In this document: positions 43,147 to 52,481 of the stretch, piece by piece
How the letters are laid out: each line of letters opens with the position of its first letter
How positions within the stretch are numbered: the stretch's first letter is position 1
Assembly: GCA_039586575.1 (NCBI GenBank)
Contig: JBDHKD010000004.1
Location: 20,805-84,804 of the forward strand
Length of the DNA: 64,000 bases
Source of the DNA: G020344215 sp039586575
GTDB lineage: Bacteria > Gemmatimonadota > Gemmatimonadetes > Palauibacterales > KS3-K002
Reading direction: 5' to 3'
Notes under the pieces: generated by a model
Told to the model about the DNA's origin: nothing
Seen by the model: the letters and a program-made list of their open reading frames with translations, nothing else
Databases searched by the model: none
Position numbers and translations under genes: made by a program

Positions 43147-44862
43147 ATGGAGCTTCGCAAGCGCCGCGTCTTCCCCTTTCTGGGCTTATACGTCGCATTC
43201 GGTTTTCTGGTTGTGGAAGGAATCGACCAGGCTACTGGGCATGGTCTGTTGCCCGAGATCACGTACGGGATCGCCCTGGTATTCTATCTGTTCGGGATAC
43301 CCGGCACGGTGATTCTCGCCTGGTACCACGGTGAGAAGGGACCCCAGAAGCCGACGCTTACAGAGGCCTGGATGCACAGTTTCATGCTTGTCGGGGCGCT
43401 GGGTATCTGCTACGGCCTGATCAACAGCGATCACACGTCTACTGCAGTGGCCTCGGATGCAAATCTGTCCCCCCTGCGAGTCGCCGTCCTCTACTTCGAA
43501 GACCACAGCCTCAACGGCGAGCTTGGATATCTTGCCGACGGTCTAACCGAAGAGTTGATTGACCTGCTCTCCCAGTCTCGGATGCTGGACGTGATCTCGA
43601 GGAACGGCGTGGCTCCCTTCCGCGGGCCTACCATCCCCCGCGACAGCGTGGCGCGCGCCTTGGGGGCCGGCAGCCTGGTCGTGGGCAGCGTCGAGAAACA
43701 AGACGAGTGGGTGCGTGTCGTCGCTCAGCTGGTCGATGGCTCGAGCGGCGCGGACGTCCGGGGTTGGAACTTTGTTGCGCCCCTACGCAACCCTAAAACC
43801 ATCGAGGATTTCTTTGCGGTGGAAGTTGCGCTTTTCCTGCGCGAACGTCTCAGCGAAGTGGTTCGCGTGGACCATCGTCGCGCGACCAGTTCGAGCCCCG
43901 AGGGCTGGACCCTGGTGCAACGCGCCGAGAGATTCCGCAAAGACGCCGAGGAACGACTCGGCGAGGACGACTACGTCGTAGCTCACGCCGCCTTCGCGGC
44001 TGCCGACTCGGCCCTGGCCTTGGCGGAGTCAGAGGACCCGGGCTGGGTCGAGCCGATTGTGCTCCGTGGAGCGATCGCGCACCGGCAAGCACGGCTGGCC
44101 GGTGGGCTCGGCGAGTTCGGGCTGTGGACCCGAATTGGCCGTGCGCACGCGGAGCGCGCGCTGAGGCTCCATCCCAACCACGCCCGTGCGCTGGAGTTGC
44201 GCGGCGCACTTGGTTTTTCCAGCTGGCTCTTCCAGACTCCGGCGGATCCCGCCGCTGCCGACAGGCTGCTCGAGTCTGCGCGATCGGACTTGGAGGCGGC
44301 CACGCGGCTCGACCCGTCGCTGGCCAGTGCGCACAGCTGGCTCGGCCATCTATACTATCAGGTCGGCGACATTGCGGCGGCCGTGCTGTCCGCGAGCCGT
44401 GCCTTCGAGGTCGACGCTTATCTCGATCAGACCGAGCAGGTCCAATTCCAACTCTCTAGCCGGCACTATGGCCTGGAGCAGGCCGCTGGGGCTGAACGCT
44501 GGTGCCGGGAGGGTGCGTCTGGTACCCCTCGCGACTACTTGACCGCCGTGTGTCAGCTGCGTCTGATGACGACTCCGGTCGTCCGGCCGGACGTTGATCT
44601 TGCCCTGGAGCTGGTTGCCAGCCTCCGTACCCTCGCGCCCGAGGATGGGCACGCCTACTCACAGCTGAAAGCTCAAGTCATCCTCGGCGGGATTCTGGCG
44701 CGCGCGGGATTACCGGACAGCGCCCGCTCGGTCCTGGCCCGCTGCCGCAGCGCGGTTCACCCTGTGATCGATCCCAGCGGGGAACTCCGCACGGTCGAGG
44801 CGTACATGCATACGCTCCTCGGAGATCATGAGGAGGCGGCTGCGCTGGTGATGCCGGGTTGA
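43147..44862 (+). CDS. Membrane protein with TolB-like domain and TPR repeats
   Basis: 571 residues from ATG 43147. Three hydrophobic segments (about 9-28, 34-52, 70-88) are followed by a TolB/FlgO-like domain (about 105-240: LRVAVLYFEDHSLNGELGYL and DGLTEELIDLLSQ) and TPR-like helices (about 250-570). The family is common in Gemmatimonadota and resembles the non-catalytic half of kinase or cyclase proteins. An earlier in-frame ATG (43063) adds a lead without conservation, so 43147 is chosen. Function unknown; perhaps a scaffold. Confidence 0.72.
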   Translation: MELRKRRVFPFLGLYVAFGFLVVEGIDQATGHGLLPEITYGIALVFYLFGIPGTVILAWYHGEKGPQKPTLTEAWMHSFMLVGALGICYGLINSDHTSTAVASDANLSPLRVAVLYFEDHSLNGELGYLADGLTEELIDLLSQSRMLDVISRNGVAPFRGPTIPRDSVARALGAGSLVVGSVEKQDEWVRVVAQLVDGSSGADVRGWNFVAPLRNPKTIEDFFAVEVALFLRERLSEVVRVDHRRATSSSPEGWTLVQRAERFRKDAEERLGEDDYVVAHAAFAAADSALALAESEDPGWVEPIVLRGAIAHRQARLAGGLGEFGLWTRIGRAHAERALRLHPNHARALELRGALGFSSWLFQTPADPAAADRLLESARSDLEAATRLDPSLASAHSWLGHLYYQVGDIAAAVLSASRAFEVDAYLDQTEQVQFQLSSRHYGLEQAAGAERWCREGASGTPRDYLTAVCQLRLMTTPVVRPDVDLALELVASLRTLAPEDGHAYSQLKAQVILGGILARAGLPDSARSVLARCRSAVHPVIDPSGELRTVEAYMHTLLGDHEEAAALVMPG

Positions 44863-44889
44863 GCCATGGGGCCGTCCCCCACGGCTGGC

Positions 44890-46011
44890 TCAGCTGCCGT
44901 CAGAATAGAAGCGCTCGATCTCGTCCCACTGCGAGAGTGCGTCCTCGTAGCCGAGGTCCATGATCTGAGAGAGATAGGGCGGCTCGAAGATGAGGTAGCT
45001 GAGCAGTTCGGCCCCCCGCGCGTGCTGGACGCCCAGCCCGCGCAGGACAAAGCGCAGTGATTTCGGTAAACTACCCTTATGGTCCTCGGCGAGGGCACTG
45101 AGGTCGCGCGACGGCCGGATCACCAGCAACTCGATGCGCCGCAGTCCTTCCGGGTCGGTCTTTTCCGCCTGCAGTGCTTCGAGCACCCGGTTGATTTGAC
45201 CGAGGCGCTCCGCATCGCCCTCCAGCGTGTCCAGAAATATCGTGTTGAACAACAAACTGAGGATCTGCGCCGGCGGCGGATAACCGGGCCGCGCCCGGTC
45301 GCGCACCTCTTCGAGTGTGGGAGCGTAGCGCGTCGCGATAGCCAGCAACCGCTCGGCTCCCAGGTGGATGGCGGGCGCCAGTGGTGCGGCCTGGCGGATG
45401 CTGCCGTCGCCGTAGTACTCACCGTCTAGCTTCACTGCCGGGAAGATGAGCGGGATCGAGCTCGAGGCCATCACGTGGTCCACCGAGATCGTCGTTGGGG
45501 TCCCGCAGCGGCGCGCGCGCTCCCACGTCGGCGCGTCCTTGCCTCCGTGTACGAACGTGACCGTCTGACCGGTGGCATAGCGAGTCGCCGTGAGGCCCAG
45601 TGCCCGCAGGCGTCCCTCAGCCACGTTCACTGGTATCCCGTCCACCTGGAGCGCTTCCCGCAAGAATTCCTTCAACGGCGCGGTATCCAGCAGACCCTTC
45701 ACCCGCGGCCCCAGCGACGTGCCGCCGCCGCCCAACGTCCAGAACCAGCGAGCGCCACTGAGACTCAGAGCCCTCAGATTCGTGTCGAAAACGCGCTCGG
45801 TGGTCAGGCTCGTCCAGCAATTGACCAGGTCTTGCAGATTGTCGGACGGCGAGCCCCGGTGCCCCGCCAGGAAGGCCGCGTTGATCGCGCCGGCGGAGAC
45901 CCCGACGATGATGGGGAAGCTCACCTCCGGCGCCTTCTCGGCGATGTAGGAGAGGACGCCGACCTGGTAGGCGGCTCGTGCGCCGCCGCCCGATAGCACT
46001 AATCCGTTCAT
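44890..46011 (-). CDS. Patatin-like phospholipase
   Basis: Serine-aspartate dyad acyl hydrolase, 373 residues. Oxyanion loop LSGGGARAAYQVG near the start, nucleophile GVSAGAINAAF (GxSxG), and dyad Asp in YGDGSIRQAAP. The C-terminal part (about 250-373) is extra and helical. Bacterial patatins release fatty acids from phospholipids, sometimes as toxins or in lipid turnover; no secretion signal is seen. It is divergent from sixA across a 142-base gap. Confidence 0.9.
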   Translation of the reverse strand: MNGLVLSGGGARAAYQVGVLSYIAEKAPEVSFPIIVGVSAGAINAAFLAGHRGSPSDNLQDLVNCWTSLTTERVFDTNLRALSLSGARWFWTLGGGGTSLGPRVKGLLDTAPLKEFLREALQVDGIPVNVAEGRLRALGLTATRYATGQTVTFVHGGKDAPTWERARRCGTPTTISVDHVMASSSIPLIFPAVKLDGEYYGDGSIRQAAPLAPAIHLGAERLLAIATRYAPTLEEVRDRARPGYPPPAQILSLLFNTIFLDTLEGDAERLGQINRVLEALQAEKTDPEGLRRIELLVIRPSRDLSALAEDHKGSLPKSLRFVLRGLGVQHARGAELLSYLIFEPPYLSQIMDLGYEDALSQWDEIERFYSDGS

Positions 46012-46153
46012 ATTCGTTGGGAGCCGAATCTGTCGGTCCGGTCGCGCCGGGACAAGCCTCGCCGCGTCGAGCCGCGGGTAGGCTGGAACGTTGGCGGCCG
46101 TGCCTTTAATTTCGCTGGTCGTTCCTGCAACCGGGGAGATCGAGGAGGTCGCC

Positions 46154-46645
46154 GTGAATCTGTACTTGGTTCGCCACGGCGCGGCAGTGCCGAAGGAGCA
46201 GGACCCGGAGCGACCGCTTGCGCCTGCCGGTGTCGCGCTGGCGCGGAGGGTCGCTGCTTTCCTGGCTCACAGCGGCCGAGTGGCGGTCGCCGAGATCCGG
46301 CACAGCACCAAGCTGAGGGCGCGTCAGACGGCAGAGATCATGGCCGAGGTAGGCGGCTTGTCGGTGCCGATCAGCGAGGTAGCGAACCTGGAGCCCTTGG
46401 CGGATGTGGGGGATCTCGCCAGTGCGCTCTCACGTTCAACCATTGATCTGATGCTCGTGGGTCACCTGCCTCACCTGAGTCGGCTCGCCACGGCACTGGT
46501 CGCGGGCGACCCGGACCGTGATGCGTTCTCGTTTCCCGAATGCGGGGTCTTGCACCTGCACCGGCGGCCGGCCGGAGGGCATTCGGAAGGCAACGAGGTA
46601 TGGGCGGTGGTCTGGATGATCGATCCCGGATTGCTGTCGTCCTGA
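46154..46645 (+). CDS. sixA: Phosphohistidine phosphatase SixA-type
   Basis: Short histidine-phosphatase-superfamily member, 163 residues. RHG catalytic motif at YLVRHGAAVP, conserved Arg in STKLRARQTAE, and the second His in LVGHLPHLSRL. E. coli SixA dephosphorylates histidine phosphotransfer domains or PtsO-type phosphocarriers. GTG 46154 has GAGGAGG five to six bases before it and puts the RHG at the normal place, so upstream starts are rejected. It lies 20 bases before a histidine kinase, suggesting it tunes that phosphorelay. Confidence 0.87.
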   Translation: MNLYLVRHGAAVPKEQDPERPLAPAGVALARRVAAFLAHSGRVAVAEIRHSTKLRARQTAEIMAEVGGLSVPISEVANLEPLADVGDLASALSRSTIDLMLVGHLPHLSRLATALVAGDPDRDAFSFPECGVLHLHRRPAGGHSEGNEVWAVVWMIDPGLLSS

Positions 46646-46665
46646 GGTACACCGAAGATGCAGCC

Positions 46666-48081
46666 ATGTCGTCGCGTCGCATTCTGAGCCGGCTCTGGTC
46701 GCTGGTCTGGATCGACTACAGCAAGGTCGATGAGGAGTTCCGCGAGGAGCTCCACGATCGCGGTGTGCTGGGATTGCGGATAGCGTCCATCGTCGCGATC
46801 GCCCTACCGACCTTCGCCGTGGTGCTACTGTTGCCGTTCGGGCCGCCGGACTACCCGCGTGGCGACGGTTGGATACACATCGGGCTGGTGGAGGAAGTGT
46901 CCAGTGTGGTGGTGGGCGTCATCGGCCTCTTGCTGTCGCGCACGAGCTGGGGCCGGCGCCATTCCCGCGGGCTGGCAACGGCGGTCGGGCTGATGCTGGG
47001 CGGCATCGCGATGACCGACATGGTCACCTCCGGTGGCTACGTCTCGAGCGTGTTCGCGGCCTCGCTGGCGCTCGTCCTCGTGATCGTTGCCGCCGTCCCC
47101 TTGAGGCCATTGTCGATGCTGGGCTTCGGCCTGGCGCTGGTCGCGATGTTCATGGTCTCGGGGTTCTTCGATCCGACCGTCGGTTGGCCGCCCCCGGTCG
47201 CCTGGCTGGAGCGTCTGGTGATCCTCCTCGCCGTGAGTGTGCTCGGAGCCGCCTTGCGGGCGATGATCTTGCTTCTCCATCTGCGGGAGCACGAGAGCCG
47301 GGCCGCGCTGGCGCAGTCGCTCGAAGCATTGCGCCGCACGCAGGCGAACCTCATCGCGTCCAAGCGCGCCGCATCACAAGGCCGCCTCGCGGCTGCACTG
47401 AGCCACGAGCTGAATAGCCCGCTCTCGGTACTGCAGAGCAGTAGTAGGGTGATCGAAAGGCTGCTCGCGCAGATGGCGGGCCATTGTGGCGACCCCGATG
47501 CCGTGGCGCGCTCGCTCGCCGGTGCCACGGAAGCGGCCAACGTATCGAGCGATGCACTGGGCCGCATCTCACGCCTCGTCGACCGCTTCGAGCGTTTCAC
47601 CCACCTGAATGAAGACACCGCCGAGCGACGGCCCGTCGACGTCAACGGCCTGCTGGACGATGCCGTGGGGGTGCTGGCAGGCGGCTGGCGTGGTCGGATA
47701 CGCGTGATCAAGGACTACAGCGAGTTGCCGAGAGTCTTGGCTTACCCGGTCGGGCTCAGCGAGGTCTTTGGAAACGTCATCAGCAATGCGGCCAGCGCCA
47801 TCGAGGGGGAGGGAGAGATCCGGCTGACGACGCGCTACGGCAAGGGCTACGTCTGTGTTCAGATCGCCGACAGCGGACGCGGGATCGACGTGGACAAGCT
47901 GAGCACGATCTTCGAACCGGGGTTCCGGGTGAAGGACGGCCGGGTGAGAACGGGTTGGGGCCTGTTTATCTCGCGCCAGATCGTGCACGACCACGACGGC
48001 GAGTTCCGGATCGGTAGCGAGCTGGGGCGTGGTACCCAGGTGGAGATCTGCTTGCCTGCCGGCGCCGAGGAGTCCGGCTAA
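46666..48081 (+). CDS. Membrane sensor histidine kinase
   Basis: 471 residues. About six hydrophobic segments (residues 35-205) form an integral-membrane input domain without a large loop; a coiled linker leads to HisKA with His247 (ALSHELNSPLSVLQSS) and a HATPase domain: N box VFGNVISNAASAI, G1 IADSGRGID, F box IFEPGFR, G2 TGWGLFISRQIV. The N-terminal cytoplasmic lead (YSKVDEEFREELHDRG) is like those of membrane kinases in this group. ATG 46666 is chosen. It ends three bases before the transporter gene. Confidence 0.9.
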   Translation: MSSRRILSRLWSLVWIDYSKVDEEFREELHDRGVLGLRIASIVAIALPTFAVVLLLPFGPPDYPRGDGWIHIGLVEEVSSVVVGVIGLLLSRTSWGRRHSRGLATAVGLMLGGIAMTDMVTSGGYVSSVFAASLALVLVIVAAVPLRPLSMLGFGLALVAMFMVSGFFDPTVGWPPPVAWLERLVILLAVSVLGAALRAMILLLHLREHESRAALAQSLEALRRTQANLIASKRAASQGRLAAALSHELNSPLSVLQSSSRVIERLLAQMAGHCGDPDAVARSLAGATEAANVSSDALGRISRLVDRFERFTHLNEDTAERRPVDVNGLLDDAVGVLAGGWRGRIRVIKDYSELPRVLAYPVGLSEVFGNVISNAASAIEGEGEIRLTTRYGKGYVCVQIADSGRGIDVDKLSTIFEPGFRVKDGRVRTGWGLFISRQIVHDHDGEFRIGSELGRGTQVEICLPAGAEESG

Positions 48082-48083
48082 AG

Positions 48084-51000
48084 GTGCGTAATCCGATCCG
48101 GATCCCTCGGGACGAACTGGCCAAAGCTCTCGTGATGGCCGTGTTGTTCTTCCTGGTCATCAGTACGGTCGGCATCCTTAAGCCGATCCGTAATGCCTTC
48201 GCCCTCGACGGCCTCGCCGCCAGCGAGTTCTATAAAGTCTATCTAGTCAGCGCCGCGGTCATCTTCTTCGTCTTCCCGTACAACCGGCTGGCTGACCGGG
48301 TACCGTGGCGCTGGTTGATCCCGGGCGTCGCCCTCTTCTTCGCCGCTAGTCTGCTGGTCTTCAGGGCGCTCTATCGCGAGGGGAGCACGACGTTCGGGGT
48401 GACCTTCTACGGCTGGTATGATCTCTATACCGCCGTAATGGTCACCCAGTTCTTCATGGCCACGCAGCTGTTCTTCAACGCGCGCGACGCCAAGCGCCTC
48501 TATCCGTTCGCCATCGCTGGAGGGTCCATCGGCGGCGTCTTCGGAGCGGCTATCACCGGTTTCTTCATCGAGATCGTCGGCGGCCCCAACCTCCTGCTCG
48601 TCGCCGCCGCGTTCGTCGTAATCTTCGCTCTGACGATCCCGGTTGTCTGGACGACGCAGCAGAGCGACGAATCGCACCCAGGCGTCCGCCGTCAGGAAAA
48701 GCTGACGGCCGGCGAGTTCGCGACGATCGTCCGTAACAGACATGTACTACTCATCGCCGCCGCGGTACTGCTCACCGTTCTCGTGAAGCAGCTCGTCGAC
48801 TATCAGTTCAACGAGATCAGTAAAGAAGTATTCGCGACGCGTGACGCGATTGGCGCCTTCCAGGGCAAGTTTTTCGCCGCGACACAGTGGCTACCCCTCC
48901 TCGTGCTACTCACGTTGCGCCCGCTGCTCAAGCGTTGGGGCGTCGGACTCGTCGTTATGCTGCTGCCCGCGGTCCTGCTCGCCGCCAACCTGGCCTTGGC
49001 GGTCTCCTGGAGCCTGGTCTGGGCTATTGTCGCTAAGGCGGGGGACTCGTCGATCCGCTACACGGCGGAACGTGCCGGGCGCGAGATCCTATACGTGCCT
49101 CTGCCGCAGAACATCAAGCTGAAGGCGAAAGCCTACATCGACATGGCGGTTGAGAAGGGGCTCGGCAAGGTACTGTCGGCCGTGCTCATCTTCGTCGTAG
49201 TCCTATTGGTCGACTACCGGAAGGTCGGCTGGGTCGGGGTCGGACTAGGGGCGGTCTGGCTGCTGGTGGCACTGGCGGTGCGGGCGGAGTACGTCCGCAC
49301 CTTGGCGCGCTCGATCCAGGGTCGCTTCGCCAGCTTCGATGGCATCTTCGCTTCGATGGCCGACGCCAGTACGATTCCCGTCATCCAGGAGACCCTGACC
49401 AGCGATGATGAGCGCAGCATCGCTTTCGCCCTCGATCTGGTCGACCAGGCCGATCCCGCCAGCGCCCAACCGCTGCTGGAGTCCATACACGGGTTGCTCT
49501 CACATCCCAGCCCGCGAATACGCGAGCGAGCCATCGGTGCCCTCGCGAGCTTTCCAGAAGACATCGACACCGATCGGGTCCGCATGCTGCTTGAGGACTC
49601 GGAGGACTCGGTACGTGTCGCCGCGGTGGGGGCGCTCTGTCGGTCCCAAGGCGCTGAGCCGGAGCGAGTGATGAGCTCGTTACTCGCGGCGGCTGAGCGA
49701 CCGGTGCGGATGGCCGCTCTCGCGTGCCTCGCCGGCGGCGGCGTGCCGGGTCAGGGAACCGGCTTGGTGGAGCCCGGCTATCTGGATCGCCTCATGGACG
49801 AGGCACGACGAGATGGCGCCGCTCGGATCGAGCTGGCTATGGCCCTGCTCGTCCTGGGTAGCGACCCGCGTGTGCCCGACGCGCTCGGCCCGCTGCTTCG
49901 CGATCCCGACCCGAAGGTCGCCGAGGCGGCGCTGCGCACGGCCGGCCGCTTGGGACGCCGCGAGTTCGTCCCCAGACTGATTACGGCACTCGGTTCGGTT
50001 CGGACACGCGATGCCGCTCGCGAGGCGCTGGCCTGGCAAGGTGAGCGTATCGAGGGGACTTTGTCCGACTACTTGGCCGACGAGTCGGTCGCTCCGAATG
50101 TGCGCCGCAACATCCCGGCGGTCCTGGCGCGGATACCCGCTCAATCCACCGTGGACGACATACTCCGCTTCCTGGCGGGCGGCGTACCTGACCGGTTGCT
50201 ACGCTATCGAGCGCTCAAGGCGCTGAACAAGCTGCGCGCCCGCGCCCCGGATCTCGTGTCGGATGCGGGGCAGGTCAACCAAGCACTGGATCGAGAATTG
50301 GAAGCGGGGTCCCGTTACGCCGCGGCCGGCGTGGGACTCCAGCGTCTGGACCTGTCGGGCCCCGCAGCCGACCTATTACGCCGATCCGTGAAAGAGGCTT
50401 GGTTCACGGCACGTGAATGTGTCTTTCGATTGCTCGGCCTGCTCCACGAGCCAGAGGGCATCTACCGCGCCTACCTCACCCTAGTGGGAGGTAGCTCGAC
50501 GGCACGGGCCAACGCGCTCGAGTGGTTGGAACAGACGGTCGGGCACTTCCTGTTTGTACGTCTGGAGTCTACGGTCCAGGAGGCAGCGAACGGCGGCGAC
50601 AAGCGATGGGACCTCCGTGAGGGCCTGTCCGAGCTGATGCGTGACGAGGACTTGTGGCTGGCGAATTGCGCGACCTGGACCGCGCTGGAACTCGGGGATC
50701 CCTGGGTGGGTGAGGAGCTGGAACGATTACGGGAATCCGCCAGCGTCGAGCATGGCTTCATGGCCGAGCGTGCCCTGGCGCGGCTAGACGGGCGAAGGAC
50801 GGGATCACATCCGGAGAGCGGTGAGATGAATCTCATTGAAAAAGTCTTCCTGCTGCAGCAAGTTGATTTGCTCAGCGATGCGCGTGCTGAAGACCTGGCG
50901 CTGCTGGCCTCGATAGCCGAGGAGCTCGACGTGAAGCCGGGAACGGTCCTGTTGCGTCAGGACGAGCCGACCGAAGCGATGTACATCGTGATTCACGGCG

Positions 51001-51236
51001 CCGTCGAGTTGCGGCGCGCCGGCGAGCAGGTGCTCACCGCTCAGGACGGCTCGGCTTTCGGGACCTGGGCCTTGATCGACGAGTCGCCGAGCCTGGTGGC
51101 CGCAAAGGCCGTCGAGCGGAGCGAGCTGCTGTGCATTACGAGGGAGGACTTCTACGATCTCCTCGCCGAGCACAGCGAGCTAGCTCGCGGCCTGCTTAAG
51201 GGTCTAGCCCGTCGCGTCAGGGCGCTGGTGGCCTAG
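48084..51236 (+). CDS. NTT-type nucleotide carrier fused to HEAT repeats and a cyclic-nucleotide-binding domain
   Basis: 1050 residues. Residues 1-420 form a 10-12-helix carrier of the ATP/ADP translocase (TLC/NTT) and MFS-like type: ILKPIRNAFALDG, FFNARDAKRLYPFAIAGGSIGG, and a conserved KAKAYIDMAVEKGLGK. About 430-880 are HEAT-like helical repeats (SPRIRERAIGALASFPEDID). The last 150 are a cyclic-nucleotide-binding domain (LRQDEPTEAMYIVIHGAVEL, FGTWALIDESPSLVAAKAVE); the phosphate-cassette Arg is not obvious. NTT carriers are best known from intracellular parasites and plastids. GTG 48084 starts three bases after the kinase. Likely a ligand-gated or sensing carrier. Confidence 0.85.
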   Translation: MRNPIRIPRDELAKALVMAVLFFLVISTVGILKPIRNAFALDGLAASEFYKVYLVSAAVIFFVFPYNRLADRVPWRWLIPGVALFFAASLLVFRALYREGSTTFGVTFYGWYDLYTAVMVTQFFMATQLFFNARDAKRLYPFAIAGGSIGGVFGAAITGFFIEIVGGPNLLLVAAAFVVIFALTIPVVWTTQQSDESHPGVRRQEKLTAGEFATIVRNRHVLLIAAAVLLTVLVKQLVDYQFNEISKEVFATRDAIGAFQGKFFAATQWLPLLVLLTLRPLLKRWGVGLVVMLLPAVLLAANLALAVSWSLVWAIVAKAGDSSIRYTAERAGREILYVPLPQNIKLKAKAYIDMAVEKGLGKVLSAVLIFVVVLLVDYRKVGWVGVGLGAVWLLVALAVRAEYVRTLARSIQGRFASFDGIFASMADASTIPVIQETLTSDDERSIAFALDLVDQADPASAQPLLESIHGLLSHPSPRIRERAIGALASFPEDIDTDRVRMLLEDSEDSVRVAAVGALCRSQGAEPERVMSSLLAAAERPVRMAALACLAGGGVPGQGTGLVEPGYLDRLMDEARRDGAARIELAMALLVLGSDPRVPDALGPLLRDPDPKVAEAALRTAGRLGRREFVPRLITALGSVRTRDAAREALAWQGERIEGTLSDYLADESVAPNVRRNIPAVLARIPAQSTVDDILRFLAGGVPDRLLRYRALKALNKLRARAPDLVSDAGQVNQALDRELEAGSRYAAAGVGLQRLDLSGPAADLLRRSVKEAWFTARECVFRLLGLLHEPEGIYRAYLTLVGGSSTARANALEWLEQTVGHFLFVRLESTVQEAANGGDKRWDLREGLSELMRDEDLWLANCATWTALELGDPWVGEELERLRESASVEHGFMAERALARLDGRRTGSHPESGEMNLIEKVFLLQQVDLLSDARAEDLALLASIAEELDVKPGTVLLRQDEPTEAMYIVIHGAVELRRAGEQVLTAQDGSAFGTWALIDESPSLVAAKAVERSELLCITREDFYDLLAEHSELARGLLKGLARRVRALVA

Positions 51237-51256
51237 GACTATACACGGAGATGCCG

Positions 51257-51733
51257 ATGTCGGATCGAGTCGCAACGATACTGATCGTCGATGACGAGGA
51301 GATGGTCACGACGGCGCTGCGGAGTTTCTTGCAGCTGGAGACCTCGTACCGCGTCCTGACCTTCACCTCGCCGGCCCAAGCGCTGCAGAGCGTGGACAAC
51401 GAGCCGGTCGACGTGGTCATCGCCGACTTCATGATGCCGGAGTTGGATGGCATCGCATTCCTCAAGGCCATGCGCGAGAAACGTCCGGAGGCCAGCCGCA
51501 TCTTGCTGACCGGCTACGCCGACAAGGAAAACGCGATCCGGGCAATCAATGAAGCGGGGCTCTACTATTACCTCGAGAAGCCATGGGACAACGACCACTT
51601 GCAGGTCGTCGTTCGCAATGGAGTCGAGCGCGCCGAGTTGTTCAGGCAGCTCGACGCGAAGGTCAGCGAACTGGAATCGGCACACGACGACCTCGCCGGG
51701 TTCCGTAAACGGTTGATTCGGGCATTTGTATGA
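51257..51733 (+). CDS. Response regulator (receiver plus coiled coil, no output domain)
   Basis: 158 residues. Receiver domain with acidic pair DDEE (12-15), phosphoacceptor Asp57 (VVIADFMMPELDG), switch Thr (RILLTGYAD) and Lys (YLEKPW). Residues about 125-158 are a charged coiled coil with no DNA-binding or enzyme domain. ATG 51257 is preferred to 51251 because GGAG lies at proper spacing. The stop overlaps the next kinase's ATG (ATGA). Confidence 0.9.
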   Translation: MSDRVATILIVDDEEMVTTALRSFLQLETSYRVLTFTSPAQALQSVDNEPVDVVIADFMMPELDGIAFLKAMREKRPEASRILLTGYADKENAIRAINEAGLYYYLEKPWDNDHLQVVVRNGVERAELFRQLDAKVSELESAHDDLAGFRKRLIRAFV

Positions 51734-52467
51734 GTGAGAAACAGCAGACCTCGGTACAGCTCCTGATGGCAGGGCTGGCCCACGAAATCAACACGCCGCT
51801 GGGCGCGATACGCAGCAACCGGGATGTGATTCAGCGGGTCATCGCCCGGCTGTCCGACATCCTGGCCGACGAGGTGGTGGACGAATCGGAGATCGAGCAG
51901 ATCCGCGGCCTGGTGAAGACGCTCGGCGAGGTGATCGATATCGACGCGGTGGCGGTCGATGTGATCACCGGCCTGGTGGCTAGCGTGAGGGATTGCTGGC
52001 ATCCCGATGAAACGACCTGCAGATGCGTGGACCTCCACGAAGGCATCGAAAGCACCCTGCTGTTGCTGGGTCACGAGCTGAAGCACCGTATCGAGGTCGT
52101 TAGGGAATACGGCGAAATACCTCCGGTCGAGTGCTATCCGAGCCAGTTGAACCAGGTCTTCATGAACCTGATCCTGAACGCCAGCCAGGCGATCGCTGGC
52201 GAGGGCAAGATTACCATCCGGACGCGGTCCAGCGGTGAAGATGCGATCGTGGAGATCAGCGATACGGGCTCGGGCATCGCGTCCGAGAACCTGGAGCGGA
52301 TCTTCGATGCGGGATTCACGACGAAGACCACGAAGTCCGGTATGGGGCTGGGCCTGCGGATCTGCAAGGAGATCATCGAGCGGCAGGGTGGGCGGATCGA
52401 AGTCGAGAGCGTGGTGGGCGAAGGTTCGACGTTCAGGGTCAGTTTGCCGCTCAAGACGGTCGAGTAA
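51730..52467 (+). CDS. Soluble histidine kinase
   Basis: 245 residues with no membrane or sensor domain. His18 in GLAHEINTPLGAI, then a long helical spacer, N box LNQVFMNLILNASQAI, G1 ISDTGSGIA, F box IFDAGFTTK, G2 GMGLGLRI. The receiver and this kinase look like the two halves of one hybrid protein, REC-coiled coil-HisKA-HATPase, split by the ATGA overlap. It probably acts as a complex with the receiver. Confidence 0.9.
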   Translation: MSEKQQTSVQLLMAGLAHEINTPLGAIRSNRDVIQRVIARLSDILADEVVDESEIEQIRGLVKTLGEVIDIDAVAVDVITGLVASVRDCWHPDETTCRCVDLHEGIESTLLLLGHELKHRIEVVREYGEIPPVECYPSQLNQVFMNLILNASQAIAGEGKITIRTRSSGEDAIVEISDTGSGIASENLERIFDAGFTTKTTKSGMGLGLRICKEIIERQGGRIEVESVVGEGSTFRVSLPLKTVE

Positions 52468-52481
52468 CTAACGACGGCGTG

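Noticed and set aside
49400..50800. Possible DNA-level tandem repeat in the carrier gene
   Set aside because: The helical HEAT repetition is at protein level only; DNA copies are too diverged to be a repeat element.
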